Below, piece after piece: positions 34,813 to 43,075 of a stretch of 64,000 bases of DNA. A program made the translations under genes and the position numbers. The stretch comes from Pedobacter sp. KBW06 (lineage in GTDB: Bacteria; Bacteroidota; Bacteroidia; Sphingobacteriales; Sphingobacteriaceae). The notes under the pieces are model-generated. The model was not told the origin of the DNA. It saw only the letters and a program-made list of their open reading frames with translations, and did no database searches. Location of the stretch: assembly GCF_003852525.1 (NCBI RefSeq), contig NZ_QAJL01000002.1, positions 810,895 through 874,894 on the forward strand, written 5' to 3'. Within the stretch, counting starts at the first letter, position 1, and every line of letters begins with the position of its first letter.

Positions 34813-35379
34813 TTAGAAATTATAGTAAGGAGAAATCATCAGGTAAACCACCACTCCGGTAACCGCTACATATAGCCAAACCGGATAAGACCAGCGGACA
34901 ATCTTTTTATGAAGCGCTACCTGCATGTTTAAGCCCCTGTAGAAGCTTACCAGGATCAAAGGCAAAACAACCACCGCCAGGATGATATGTGTAGCTAAAA
35001 TGAAGAAATAGATATACCTCGTACTCCCTACTGCGGCAAGCTCTGCTACAGATAAGACGCCGTTATGGTCAATATCGCCAAACTTCGTGTCCTTTTCATA
35101 TAGATGAAACAAGATGTAAAAAATTAAAAAGATCGCAGATAGGATAAAGGTGATGATATTCGTGATTTTATGGGCTTTAATATTCCCTTTCCGGATAAAG
35201 ATCAGTGAGATGATCAGTAACACAGAACAGGTAGCATTGATACCACCAATAATATGGGGCAAAAGATAAATGAAAGATGGTTTAGTGGTCGGTGGCGGAA
35301 CTAATTTTAACGCGATAACAACAGTCAGCACCACAGCTGTAACAATCCATACTAAACGTAAAAAAAACTTATCATTCAT
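34813..35379 (-). CDS. DUF420 (CtaM-like) cytochrome oxidase assembly membrane protein with EF-hand-like loop
   Basis: A 188-residue protein with five hydrophobic segments. HIIGGINATCSVLLIISL, KAHKITNIITFILSAIFLIFYILFHLY and RYIYFFILATHIILAVVVLPLIL are typical of DUF420, whose members help assemble heme-copper oxidases. Between segments 3 and 4 it carries DIDHNGVLSVAE (residues 102-113), which matches the 12-residue EF-hand calcium loop at positions 1, 3, 5, 6, 8, 9 and 12. That stretch is longer than the usual short loop, which reads straight on to the next helix. It is the last gene of the oxidase cluster, 23 nt after the SCO gene. Confidence 0.88.
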   Translation of the reverse strand: MNDKFFLRLVWIVTAVVLTVVIALKLVPPPTTKPSFIYLLPHIIGGINATCSVLLIISLIFIRKGNIKAHKITNIITFILSAIFLIFYILFHLYEKDTKFGDIDHNGVLSVAELAAVGSTRYIYFFILATHIILAVVVLPLILVSFYRGLNMQVALHKKIVRWSYPVWLYVAVTGVVVYLMISPYYNF

Positions 35380-35402
35380 CTTATCAGGTATTATGGGAGG
35401 AT

Positions 35403-36110
35403 TTACCTCCCGTCTTTATTATTTCTTAATTCTTCAGTGATCAAAACCTTGATCTCGTCGTCCAGTTTGGATAGAGCCTCCTGACTGGTTGCTTCATAAT
35501 ATCCACGGATCCGACGCTGAGGGTCCAGCAATACAAACATATTGCTATATACAAACTTCTGTTCTCCGTTCTGTAACTCCCGGTGTGCATCGATAAACAA
35601 TCCTTTATTAATCAGACCATAAATTGCAGTGCTATCGCCGGTCAGCAAGTCCCATTTGCCCGCTGCAGCACCTAAAACAGCCGCATAATCAGACAAAACT
35701 TTAGGGGTATCTCTGGAAGGATCAATACTTAGACCAACGAAATTAACCGTTTTATTGTGCGCATAAGTCGCTTCAAAAGCTTTCATCGCCTTATTCGCAA
35801 AGTTTACAGCATAAGTATTTCCAGTAGTATAAAACAGGTTCAGGACCAATATCTTTCCTTCGTAGCTTTTCCAGTTCACAGTATCAGCCTGTTGGTTGAT
35901 TAATTTAAAATCAGGCACCAGGTGATAAATCGTATCAGGAATTTGTTTTCCGCGAACGGAGTGAAAGGTTTTCGCTACTTCTTTAGGGCCGAAAAAAGGC
36001 AATGGCTTATACCTGTTTTTGCCTTTATCCTGTAGCAAATAATACAAAAATCCTGGTACCGCTAAAATGGTGACCAGGATTAATATTTTTTTTATTTGTG
36101 AACTCTTCAT
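35403..36110 (-). CDS. SCO1/SenC family protein lacking all three copper ligands
   Basis: A 235-residue protein with an N-terminal membrane anchor (ILILVTILAVPGFLYYL) and a thioredoxin-like SCO domain (DFKLINQQADTVNWKSYEGKILVLNLFY, VNFVGLSIDPSRDTPKVLSDYA, KWDLLTGDSTAIYGLI, FVLLDPQRRIRGYYEAT). The usual CxxxC is TTGNTYA, so G97 and A101 stand where the copper cysteines should be, and Y188 stands where the histidine should be; the spacing of 91 residues between the first Cys and the His positions equals that in human SCO1. It cannot bind copper in the known way. Its start overlaps the subunit IV stop by 1 nt, so it still sits tightly in the oxidase operon. Confidence 0.88.
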   Translation of the reverse strand: MKSSQIKKILILVTILAVPGFLYYLLQDKGKNRYKPLPFFGPKEVAKTFHSVRGKQIPDTIYHLVPDFKLINQQADTVNWKSYEGKILVLNLFYTTGNTYAVNFANKAMKAFEATYAHNKTVNFVGLSIDPSRDTPKVLSDYAAVLGAAAGKWDLLTGDSTAIYGLINKGLFIDAHRELQNGEQKFVYSNMFVLLDPQRRIRGYYEATSQEALSKLDDEIKVLITEELRNNKDGR

Positions 36111-36460
36111 TAAACAAGGGGCATGTGAAGATGCAGGTAACCGCCTTCAATCAGCATTAATGTTATGAAATAGAGAATAAAAATAAATGAGACAGTTAAT
36201 GACAATTGTAAACCCAGTTTCTCATACTTTAAGTGCATGAAATAAGCTACAATATAAAATGCTTTTAATAAAGTAAGTGCGATGTATAAGAAATTACCAA
36301 CACCATGGCTCATTAAACCTTTTGGCAATATCACAAGGGCGATGATAAACTCAATTACTGTGATCAGTAAAAGGATACCAAATACCTGCCATATTTTTTT
36401 CTTGGTTAAGCCTGCATGTTCGCCGTGTCCATGCTCTTCTGTATGTGCGTGCTCTGACAT
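36110..36460 (-). CDS. Cytochrome c oxidase subunit IV family protein (prokaryotic COX4)
   Basis: A 116-residue protein with a His/Glu-rich N-terminus (MSEHAHTEEHGHGEHAG) and three membrane segments (KKIWQVFGILLLITVIEFIIALVIL, FLYIALTLLKAFYIVAYFMHLKYE, LTVSFIFILYFITLMLIEG). This is the small accessory subunit of bacterial heme-copper oxidases. It overlaps the SCO gene by 1 nt and follows subunit III by 19 nt. Confidence 0.9.
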   Translation of the reverse strand: MSEHAHTEEHGHGEHAGLTKKKIWQVFGILLLITVIEFIIALVILPKGLMSHGVGNFLYIALTLLKAFYIVAYFMHLKYEKLGLQLSLTVSFIFILYFITLMLIEGGYLHLHMPLV

Positions 36461-36479
36461 AATATTTTTTATTGAATGA

Positions 36480-37187
36480 TTAAACTAAATAGAAGAATGT
36501 AAATACAAATACCCATACAAGGTCTACGAAGTGCCAGTATAAACCAACTTTCTCCACCATCAGGTAATGTCCGCGTTTTTCGAACGTACCATTAATGGTC
36601 ATACATAGAATGATGATATTGATAATTACCCCACTAAATACGTGAAATCCGTGGAATCCGGTAATCGTAAAGAACAGATTTGAAAACTGTTGTGCAGAAA
36701 CGGTAGAAACCTCACCTGTAAACAAGTGTTTTAATGTCTCCATTGGAGGGATTTTTCCCCAACCGAATCCTTCATGGAACAAGTGTGTCCACTCTAAAGC
36801 CTGACAACCAAGGAACATGAATCCACCAATGATTGTTGCAACCATCCACCAGATAACTTCTTTCTTAGAACGTCTGTGTCCCGCTTCCACTGCAAGTACC
36901 ATGGTCACAGAGCTCATGATCAAAATAAAAGTCATGATACCCACAAACACTAATGGCGCACCATGGTCCATAACTCCAGGAATAGATTGAAATACCAAAT
37001 CCGGATCTGGCCAGGTTAATTTAGTGAAACGTTGAGCTCCATAATAAACCAATAATGAAGAGAATGTGAATGCATCAGAAAGCAAGAAAAACCACATCAT
37101 TATTTTACCGTACTCTACCGACCACGGTGAGCGACCGCCGCTCCAAGGAGTAGTTTTTACCTGATCTAATTGTGATAATGAATTCAT
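36480..37187 (-). CDS. ctaE: Cytochrome c oxidase subunit III (longer paralog)
   Basis: A 235-residue membrane protein with about six segments. Family signatures: KIMMWFFLLSDAFTFSSLL, GCQALEWTHLFHEG, FFTITGFHGFHVFSG and GLYWHFVDLVWVFVFTFFYL. Subunit III stabilises the oxidase core and its lipid/proton path. It follows a shorter subunit III paralog by 30 nt. Confidence 0.93.
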   Translation of the reverse strand: MNSLSQLDQVKTTPWSGGRSPWSVEYGKIMMWFFLLSDAFTFSSLLVYYGAQRFTKLTWPDPDLVFQSIPGVMDHGAPLVFVGIMTFILIMSSVTMVLAVEAGHRRSKKEVIWWMVATIIGGFMFLGCQALEWTHLFHEGFGWGKIPPMETLKHLFTGEVSTVSAQQFSNLFFTITGFHGFHVFSGVIINIIILCMTINGTFEKRGHYLMVEKVGLYWHFVDLVWVFVFTFFYLV

Positions 37188-37217
37188 TTTATAAATTGTA
37201 ATAGTTTGTTAACAAAT

Positions 37218-37808
37218 CTAACTGTTCAAAAGTAAAAAAACATACAGATATATCCATAATATATCTATAAAATGCCAAAATATAGAGGCGATTTCCATCC
37301 TGTATTTAGCTTTTGCCGCTGGTATTTTACCATAAGCGCCAAATAAACAATTCAAGATAAAACAAAGTCCTCCAAAAATGTGCAATAAGTGAAATCCAGA
37401 AACAATATAAATTAAAGATATTGCCGCGTTGTTATTCACCAATGTTGCTCCGGTATGGTATAAAGCGCTCCAGGCATCTACCTGAAGGTAACCAAAAACC
37501 AGGGCCAGAACCATTGTTCCCCACAACAGGACTTTCTGAGATCCGATATTTCCCGCCTTCAATGCTTTTGCCGCAAGGAAGAGGCAGACGCTGCTGCCAA
37601 TCAGGATTAATGAACTGTACATAAAGGCATCTGGAAGAACCAATCCATGACCTTTACCTTTTGATGCTGCGAATACGATGTAAAAGCTCGTAAAGCCCCC
37701 AAACATGATCGTCGAAGAAACCACAAACAACCAAAGAATAAACTTCTTAGGCTTTGTGTTTAGCTCCTCACCATATTTTACATCCTGCTCTTTTAACGTA
37801 TGTACCAT
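37218..37808 (-). CDS. Cytochrome c oxidase subunit III family protein (shorter paralog)
   Basis: A 196-residue protein of the same family with five segments (FILWLFVVSSTIMFGGFTSFYIV, SGFHLLHIFGGLCFILNCLFG, ASIFWHFIDILWIYLYVFLLL). It lacks the first two helices of long subunit III, as do many bacterial forms. Having two subunit III genes in tandem is common in Bacteroidota oxidase clusters; they may form a split or doubled subunit. 10 nt from ctaB. Confidence 0.92.
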   Translation of the reverse strand: MVHTLKEQDVKYGEELNTKPKKFILWLFVVSSTIMFGGFTSFYIVFAASKGKGHGLVLPDAFMYSSLILIGSSVCLFLAAKALKAGNIGSQKVLLWGTMVLALVFGYLQVDAWSALYHTGATLVNNNAAISLIYIVSGFHLLHIFGGLCFILNCLFGAYGKIPAAKAKYRMEIASIFWHFIDILWIYLYVFLLLNS

Positions 37809-37818
37809 ATTTAAATTA

Positions 37819-38694
37819 TTAAGCTATAAAATCAAACAATAAAACCAGCTGAACGATTGGCAGGTAAAAGAAAGAGCAAAACATCACCTTTCTGGCACTT
37901 GCCACGTCCATATTCATCCACATTTTAAACGCCAGCCACGCAAACACGAGCCCGGCAAGGAGGGATACCCCTGCAATATAATATCCGCCGAAACCGTAAA
38001 AGGTCGGCATTAAACTTACCGGAATCAGCACCAACGTACTGAAAAAAGTAATAAACGCACTCGTCTTATCTCTTTTTGTAGTTGGCAAAAGTCGGAACCC
38101 AGCCTTTTTATAATCATCATCCAGCACCCATGCGATGGCCCAGAAATGTGGCAACTGCCAAACAAACTGAATCAGAAAAAGGATCACTGCGATCTGATCG
38201 ATCTTCCCGTGCGCTGCTACATAACCAATAAGTGGTGGCAAAGCTCCTGGAATTGCACCCACAATGGCTGCAATAGGCGATTTCCGCTTCAATGGCGTAT
38301 AAGCAAATGCATATAAGAAAATAGAGAATACAGAAAGTAAACCCGTTTCAATATTTAGTTTTCCAAGCAACCAGGTACCAAGCATTCCCATCACAAGACC
38401 GGAAACCAAACCTTGTCCGGTAGTCATGTGTCCTGCCGGCATCGGACGGTCCTTAGTTCTGGTCATCAATTTGTCCAGATCTACTTCGATCACCTCATTG
38501 AAGCAATTAGCCGCAGAGGTCACCAGGAAACCACCTATGATTAAGATCAACCAGTTCATCCAGTTAATGTCCGGACTTACCCCGTTAATTGGAACTTTAG
38601 AGCCTATTAAAAAAGTAACTGATGCGGAAAATACAACCAGAAAAGTTAATCTGAATTTAATGAGCTTAGAGAAATCTGCTAAAAACTGTTTCAA
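37819..38694 (-). CDS. ctaB: Protoheme IX farnesyltransferase (heme O synthase)
   Basis: A 291-residue UbiA-family enzyme that adds a farnesyl group to heme B to make heme O for the oxidase. The first Asp motif is NCFNEVIEVDLDKLMTRTKDRPMP and a second lies in WVLDDDYKKAGFRLLP. About eight membrane segments. The start codon is a TTG at 38694; I find no ATG or GTG that would keep the conserved N-terminus. It lies 17 nt after ctaA. Confidence 0.94.
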   Translation of the reverse strand: MKQFLADFSKLIKFRLTFLVVFSASVTFLIGSKVPINGVSPDINWMNWLILIIGGFLVTSAANCFNEVIEVDLDKLMTRTKDRPMPAGHMTTGQGLVSGLVMGMLGTWLLGKLNIETGLLSVFSIFLYAFAYTPLKRKSPIAAIVGAIPGALPPLIGYVAAHGKIDQIAVILFLIQFVWQLPHFWAIAWVLDDDYKKAGFRLLPTTKRDKTSAFITFFSTLVLIPVSLMPTFYGFGGYYIAGVSLLAGLVFAWLAFKMWMNMDVASARKVMFCSFFYLPIVQLVLLFDFIA

Positions 38695-38711
38695 TTTATA
38701 TATAATTAATA

Positions 38712-39770
38712 CTACTGATTGTAAGTGTCTGTTCTGTACACCAACAGGTACAGATAATATTGTAAGGTAAATAATACCGTAGAAAACAAGATGTGTAATG
38801 CCTGTGCGTATGGAGGCAGTGCAAAGTTAGACAATAATAAGCCTGTTAGGAGTTGAATGATCAAAACTATGGCAATTGCATTACCAACTCTTAAAGCCGT
38901 TGCTTTTCCGTTAAACTTGTCTTTTACGATCTTATAAATGACCAGATTAATGATCAGCACCAATACGGCAACATCACGGTGATAAGAAAAGGTTGCCCCT
39001 ACTTTACTCACCCAGCTGCCCCTGTCATTGTACATCATTGCTTTTGAAATCGCATCAATCGCTTCCCTTACTTCTGTACCCAAAACAATTTGAAGGGTAC
39101 TCAAGGCCACAGATCCAAGCACCAATACCTTTAGCCAAATAATATTCGACATGATCACTGTCGCCTGTTTCTGCATTTGCAGGGCGTAGTTATAGGTATA
39201 TACCAAAATCGCCAGAATCACCAGTGCGAGTAACATATGTACCGTTACAATCCAGGGCATCAGGTTTGTCGATACCACGATAGAACCCAGCCAGGCCTGG
39301 AAACCTACAATAATCACATTCAGAATACTCAATACCAGAATTCTTTTGGCAGCTTTACGATAAGCAAAAGCATAAACCACTAAACCGACCAATAGAAATC
39401 CAGTAATCGCACCCATCAAACGGTTTAAATATTCCGTCCATGTTTTGGCTACGTTAAAAGTTTCAGGTGTTAAGATCGACTCATCATGTCTGATGCTGTC
39501 TGCAAGGTGTGCTTTTCCCATTTTCTCCAGCGTCTTCGCGAAACGTTCATTTTTCGCAACCCGCTCTGCAACATATTTCTGTTTATAGTCTGCAGGCAAC
39601 TGCGATGCTGAAGTTGGCGGAACATACTGATCGAAACATTTCGGCCAATCCGGACAGCCCATCCCTGAACCCGTACTACGTACGATACCCCCTGCCAGAA
39701 TCAGCAATAGGGTCACAATGATGGTGATGAGGTTTAGCCTGATAAATCTCTTTTCAGATTTAGGAACCAT
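38712..39770 (-). CDS. ctaA: Heme A synthase (COX15/CtaA family)
   Basis: A 352-residue, eight-helix membrane enzyme that oxidises heme O to heme A. Seen: GGIVRSTGSGMGCPDWPKCF with the cysteine pair, EYLNRLMGAITGF, VTVHMLLALVILAILVY and QALHILFSTVLF with the histidines that ligate heme. A hairpin with a U-tract lies between this gene and ctaD upstream. Confidence 0.94.
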   Translation of the reverse strand: MVPKSEKRFIRLNLITIIVTLLLILAGGIVRSTGSGMGCPDWPKCFDQYVPPTSASQLPADYKQKYVAERVAKNERFAKTLEKMGKAHLADSIRHDESILTPETFNVAKTWTEYLNRLMGAITGFLLVGLVVYAFAYRKAAKRILVLSILNVIIVGFQAWLGSIVVSTNLMPWIVTVHMLLALVILAILVYTYNYALQMQKQATVIMSNIIWLKVLVLGSVALSTLQIVLGTEVREAIDAISKAMMYNDRGSWVSKVGATFSYHRDVAVLVLIINLVIYKIVKDKFNGKATALRVGNAIAIVLIIQLLTGLLLSNFALPPYAQALHILFSTVLFTLQYYLYLLVYRTDTYNQ

Positions 39771-39783
39771 GGTATATGTTTAA

Positions 39784-39830
39784 GAAAAATGGGGCATCTG
39801 TTGTAAGTATTTACCTACTGCAGATACCCC
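39784..39830 (-). terminator. Intrinsic-terminator-like hairpin between ctaD and ctaA
   Basis: On the minus strand GGGGTATCTG (39821-39830) can pair with CAGATGCCCC (39791-39800), a 10-bp stem with one G-U pair and a 20-nt loop, followed by ATTTTTCTT. It sits 26 nt after the ctaD stop and 14 nt before the ctaA start. It could end or attenuate transcription inside the respiratory cluster. Confidence 0.7.
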
Positions 39831-39855
39831 ATTGTGTATTTTAGAATACGATGTA

Positions 39856-41742
39856 TTAGTCTAACTTTTCTGTTGCAGGAACGTTTTTAGCTTCCCACTC
39901 TCTTTGTATACGCTCAGATTCCGTGTTACCTTCAAAATCATGAGGCATGTTTGAAGACATCGTCTGAGAGAAAGGTACAGTCTGAGGAATAAAATCAGCT
40001 TCTGAACCTGGTTTACTGTAATCATATGGCCAACGGTATACTGTTGGGATTTCTCCAGGCCAGTTACCATGTAAATGTTCTACTGGTGTAGTCCACTCTA
40101 AAGTATTAGACTCCCATGGATTCTGAGGTGCTTTTTTACCTCTGAAAATGTTATAGAAGAAATTCCATAAGAAAGCTACCTGTGCCAATGCACCGATAAT
40201 AGCTGCCCAGGTAACGAATACGTTTACTGTTAACCATTTTTGCATAAACTCAAACTCAGTAAATGCATAGTAACGACGAGGTACACCATCTAAACCTAAG
40301 AAGTGAAGCGGGAAGAATACCAGGTAAGCAGAGATAAAGGTCAACCAGAAGTGAAGGTATCCCAGTTTGCTGCTCATCATTCTACCGAACATTTTAGGAT
40401 ACCAGTGATATACACCTGCAAGCATACCAAAGATCGCAGCAGAACCCATTACCAGGTGGAAGTGGGCAACAACGAAATAAGTATCATGTAAGTTGATATC
40501 CAGGGAAGCATTACCTAAGAAGATACCGGTCAAACCACCAGAGATGAAGAAAGATACCAATCCGATAGCAAATAACATTGCCGGCGTAAATTTGATATTA
40601 CCTCTCCATAAAGTAGCCAGATAGTTGAAGGTTTTAACCGCCGAAGGAACAGCGATAATCAATGTGGTGATCATAAATACCCCACCCAATAACGGGTTCA
40701 TACCCGTCACAAACATGTGGTGACCCCAAACGATAAATGATAATACGGTAATACCGATCAATGAATAAATCATCGCATGGTAACCGAAGATAGGTTTTCT
40801 TGAGTTTACTGAAATAACCTCAGAAGAGATACCCAAAGCTGGCATAATTACGATATATACCTCCGGGTGACCAAGGAACCAGAATAAATGTTGCCAAAGG
40901 ATTGGGGAACCACCTTCATTAGGCAATACCTGAGTACCCATAACAATATCAGAAAGGTAGAAACTTGTTCCAAAACTACGGTCAAAGATTAAGAGTACCA
41001 CACCCGCAACAAGTACAGGGAAAGATAAAATACCTAAGATCGCTGTTAAGAAGAATGCCCAGATCGTTAATGGCATTTTCCAAAGGTCCATTCCTTTAGT
41101 ACGCATGTTCAATACAGTACTCACATAGTTGATACCACCCATTAAAGAGGAAGCAACAAACATGATCATACTGATCAACCATAAAGTCATACCCAGTGCA
41201 GATCCTTTAATCGCAGTAGGTAAAGCAGACAATGGAGGATATACTGTCCATCCCGCACTCGCCGGACCTGTTTGAATAAAGAAAGAGCTCATCATGATCA
41301 CACAGGCTCCGAAGAAGAACCAGTAAGATAACATGTTCAGGAATGGCGAAGCCATATCCCTTGCCCCTATCTGAAGAGGAATTAATAAGTTACTGAATGT
41401 ACCACTCAGACCGGCTGTCAATACAAAGAATACCATGATGGTACCATGTATCGTTACCAATGCCAGATAGAAATCCGGTTTGATACGTCCGCCTTCCGCC
41501 CATGTTCCAAGGAATGTTTCCAGGATAGGGAAGTTTGTATCCGGCCATGCCAGTTGCAAACGGAAAAGGATAGACAAGCCCATCGCAATAACAGCCATAA
41601 TAATACCTGTTATCAGGAACTGCTTAGCGATCATTTTGTGATCCTGACTAAAGACATACTTCGTTAAGAAGGTCTCTTTGTGATGCCCATGATCATCATG
41701 GCTATCGTGGTTATGTGTATCGTGTAATGATATAGTTGACAT
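39856..41742 (-). CDS. ctaD: Cytochrome c oxidase subunit I
   Basis: A 628-residue catalytic subunit of an aa3-type oxidase that reduces O2 and pumps protons. Twelve core helices with the conserved landmarks: VTIHGTIMVFFVLTAG (low-spin heme ligand), QHLFWFLGHPEVYIVIMPA (His-Tyr cross-link and the A1-type glutamate), IVWGHHMFVTGM (Cu-B histidines), HDTYFVVAHFHLVMG (heme ligands). A His/Asp-rich N-terminus (HDTHNHDSHDDHGHH) precedes the first helix. It follows ctaC by 20 nt. Confidence 0.97.
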   Translation of the reverse strand: MSTISLHDTHNHDSHDDHGHHKETFLTKYVFSQDHKMIAKQFLITGIIMAVIAMGLSILFRLQLAWPDTNFPILETFLGTWAEGGRIKPDFYLALVTIHGTIMVFFVLTAGLSGTFSNLLIPLQIGARDMASPFLNMLSYWFFFGACVIMMSSFFIQTGPASAGWTVYPPLSALPTAIKGSALGMTLWLISMIMFVASSLMGGINYVSTVLNMRTKGMDLWKMPLTIWAFFLTAILGILSFPVLVAGVVLLIFDRSFGTSFYLSDIVMGTQVLPNEGGSPILWQHLFWFLGHPEVYIVIMPALGISSEVISVNSRKPIFGYHAMIYSLIGITVLSFIVWGHHMFVTGMNPLLGGVFMITTLIIAVPSAVKTFNYLATLWRGNIKFTPAMLFAIGLVSFFISGGLTGIFLGNASLDINLHDTYFVVAHFHLVMGSAAIFGMLAGVYHWYPKMFGRMMSSKLGYLHFWLTFISAYLVFFPLHFLGLDGVPRRYYAFTEFEFMQKWLTVNVFVTWAAIIGALAQVAFLWNFFYNIFRGKKAPQNPWESNTLEWTTPVEHLHGNWPGEIPTVYRWPYDYSKPGSEADFIPQTVPFSQTMSSNMPHDFEGNTESERIQREWEAKNVPATEKLD

Positions 41743-41762
41743 AATGTGCTATTCCAGTATTA

Positions 41763-43007
41763 TTATTTTTTTAAAGCTAATTGATTTGTTTTAACGGCAG
41801 AAGTATCTTTTGCTACACTATCTGCTGGCTTAGCTGCAGCTGGTGCAGGTGCTGCAGTTACTGGCAGGCCAAACTCTTTTCTCAAATCGTCAGTTAAATA
41901 AGTTCCCTGTTTTTTAACCCAAGCCTCATACTCTGCTTGTGAAACAACCCTTACTTCTTTCTGCATTTTGTAGTGACCTTCACCACAAATCTTAGCACAT
42001 AAGAACAGGTAAGCAAACTTAGGATCATTGGTTTTCGCTTTCATCTCTTCAGTAGTGATGGTTGGCGTAAACTCAAAGTAAGAAGTCATACCCGGTACTG
42101 TATTCAATTGAATTCTGAAGTGAGGCATGTAGAAACTGTGCAATACATCTTTACTCGTTAAAATCAAACGAACAGGTTTGTTCACAGGAATTACCATCTC
42201 ATCAGCCATCTGATCATCTAAAGTGTTTTTGTCTTTAAAATCAATACCCAACTGGTTAACACCATTGATCAACTTGTAGTTTTTAACACCTACAATCCCG
42301 TCGGCTCCCGGATAACGGATCGCCCATGAAAACTGAGATGAAGTAATCTCAATGCTTAAAGGCTTGTTGTTAGGATCTTCGATTTTGTAGAAAATTGATC
42401 TCCAGGTAAGGAAACCCATCAATACCAATACCGTTAGAACCAATGCCGGAACAATTGTCCAGATGCGCTCTAAAGCATTATTATGTGGATAGTAATACGC
42501 TTTTCTTTTTCCGGTGTTTTTATAGAAATAAGCAAAAGCAAACAGGATGATGTGCGTCGCGATGAACACGATAGTCGTAATGATCAACGTGATGTTAAAC
42601 ATCTGGTCAATCTTCGCACCGTGCTCTGATGCTGCCTCAGGAAGGATCATCTTTCCATGAACCGTATATTCCCAGTAAACACCATATAAACCTACAATAA
42701 GGAATAACGCGAACAATGTTCCGTTTACCGTATTCCAGTTGATGCCTTTCGGTTTGTCTTGAGCCTCACGGGTCAATTCATATACCTTTAGCGCTTTTCC
42801 AATGATTGCTACGAATAAGCAAAGCAATAGAAATGCCATGGTATAAAATATAACCGTTTTATAAACCGGACCCATATCAACAGGTTTGGCGACGGTCTCA
42901 GCGGCAGCGCCGGCAGCTTGTGCAAATGCGCTTGTGCTTGCAAATGCAGTTAGAATCACTGCTAGTGCCGCTATTGTTTTGTTACTTATAAATTTTCTTA
43001 AACTCAT
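41763..43007 (-). CDS. ctaC: Cytochrome c oxidase subunit II
   Basis: A 414-residue subunit: signal or anchor segment, additional membrane helices, then the periplasmic cupredoxin domain holding Cu-A. Ligands are visible in SKDVLHSFYMPHFRIQLN and CAKICGEGHYKMQ (two Cys, His, Met). A tail rich in Ala, Pro and Lys follows from about residue 380. It is longer than classical subunit II because of an extra N-terminal membrane part, as in other Bacteroidota. It receives electrons from ACIII or a c-type heme. Confidence 0.96.
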   Translation of the reverse strand: MSLRKFISNKTIAALAVILTAFASTSAFAQAAGAAAETVAKPVDMGPVYKTVIFYTMAFLLLCLFVAIIGKALKVYELTREAQDKPKGINWNTVNGTLFALFLIVGLYGVYWEYTVHGKMILPEAASEHGAKIDQMFNITLIITTIVFIATHIILFAFAYFYKNTGKRKAYYYPHNNALERIWTIVPALVLTVLVLMGFLTWRSIFYKIEDPNNKPLSIEITSSQFSWAIRYPGADGIVGVKNYKLINGVNQLGIDFKDKNTLDDQMADEMVIPVNKPVRLILTSKDVLHSFYMPHFRIQLNTVPGMTSYFEFTPTITTEEMKAKTNDPKFAYLFLCAKICGEGHYKMQKEVRVVSQAEYEAWVKKQGTYLTDDLRKEFGLPVTAAPAPAAAKPADSVAKDTSAVKTNQLALKK

Positions 43008-43075
43008 TTCCTTAAAAGTAGTAACGCTGTACTTCTATTATACTATTATTTTATTTACTGTATTAAGATCACTTA

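Noticed and set aside
36480..37808. Two adjacent subunit III genes as a frameshifted single gene
   Set aside because: Each has its own complete C-terminal signature (WHFVDLVW and WHFIDILW), so they are paralogs, as is usual in this phylum.
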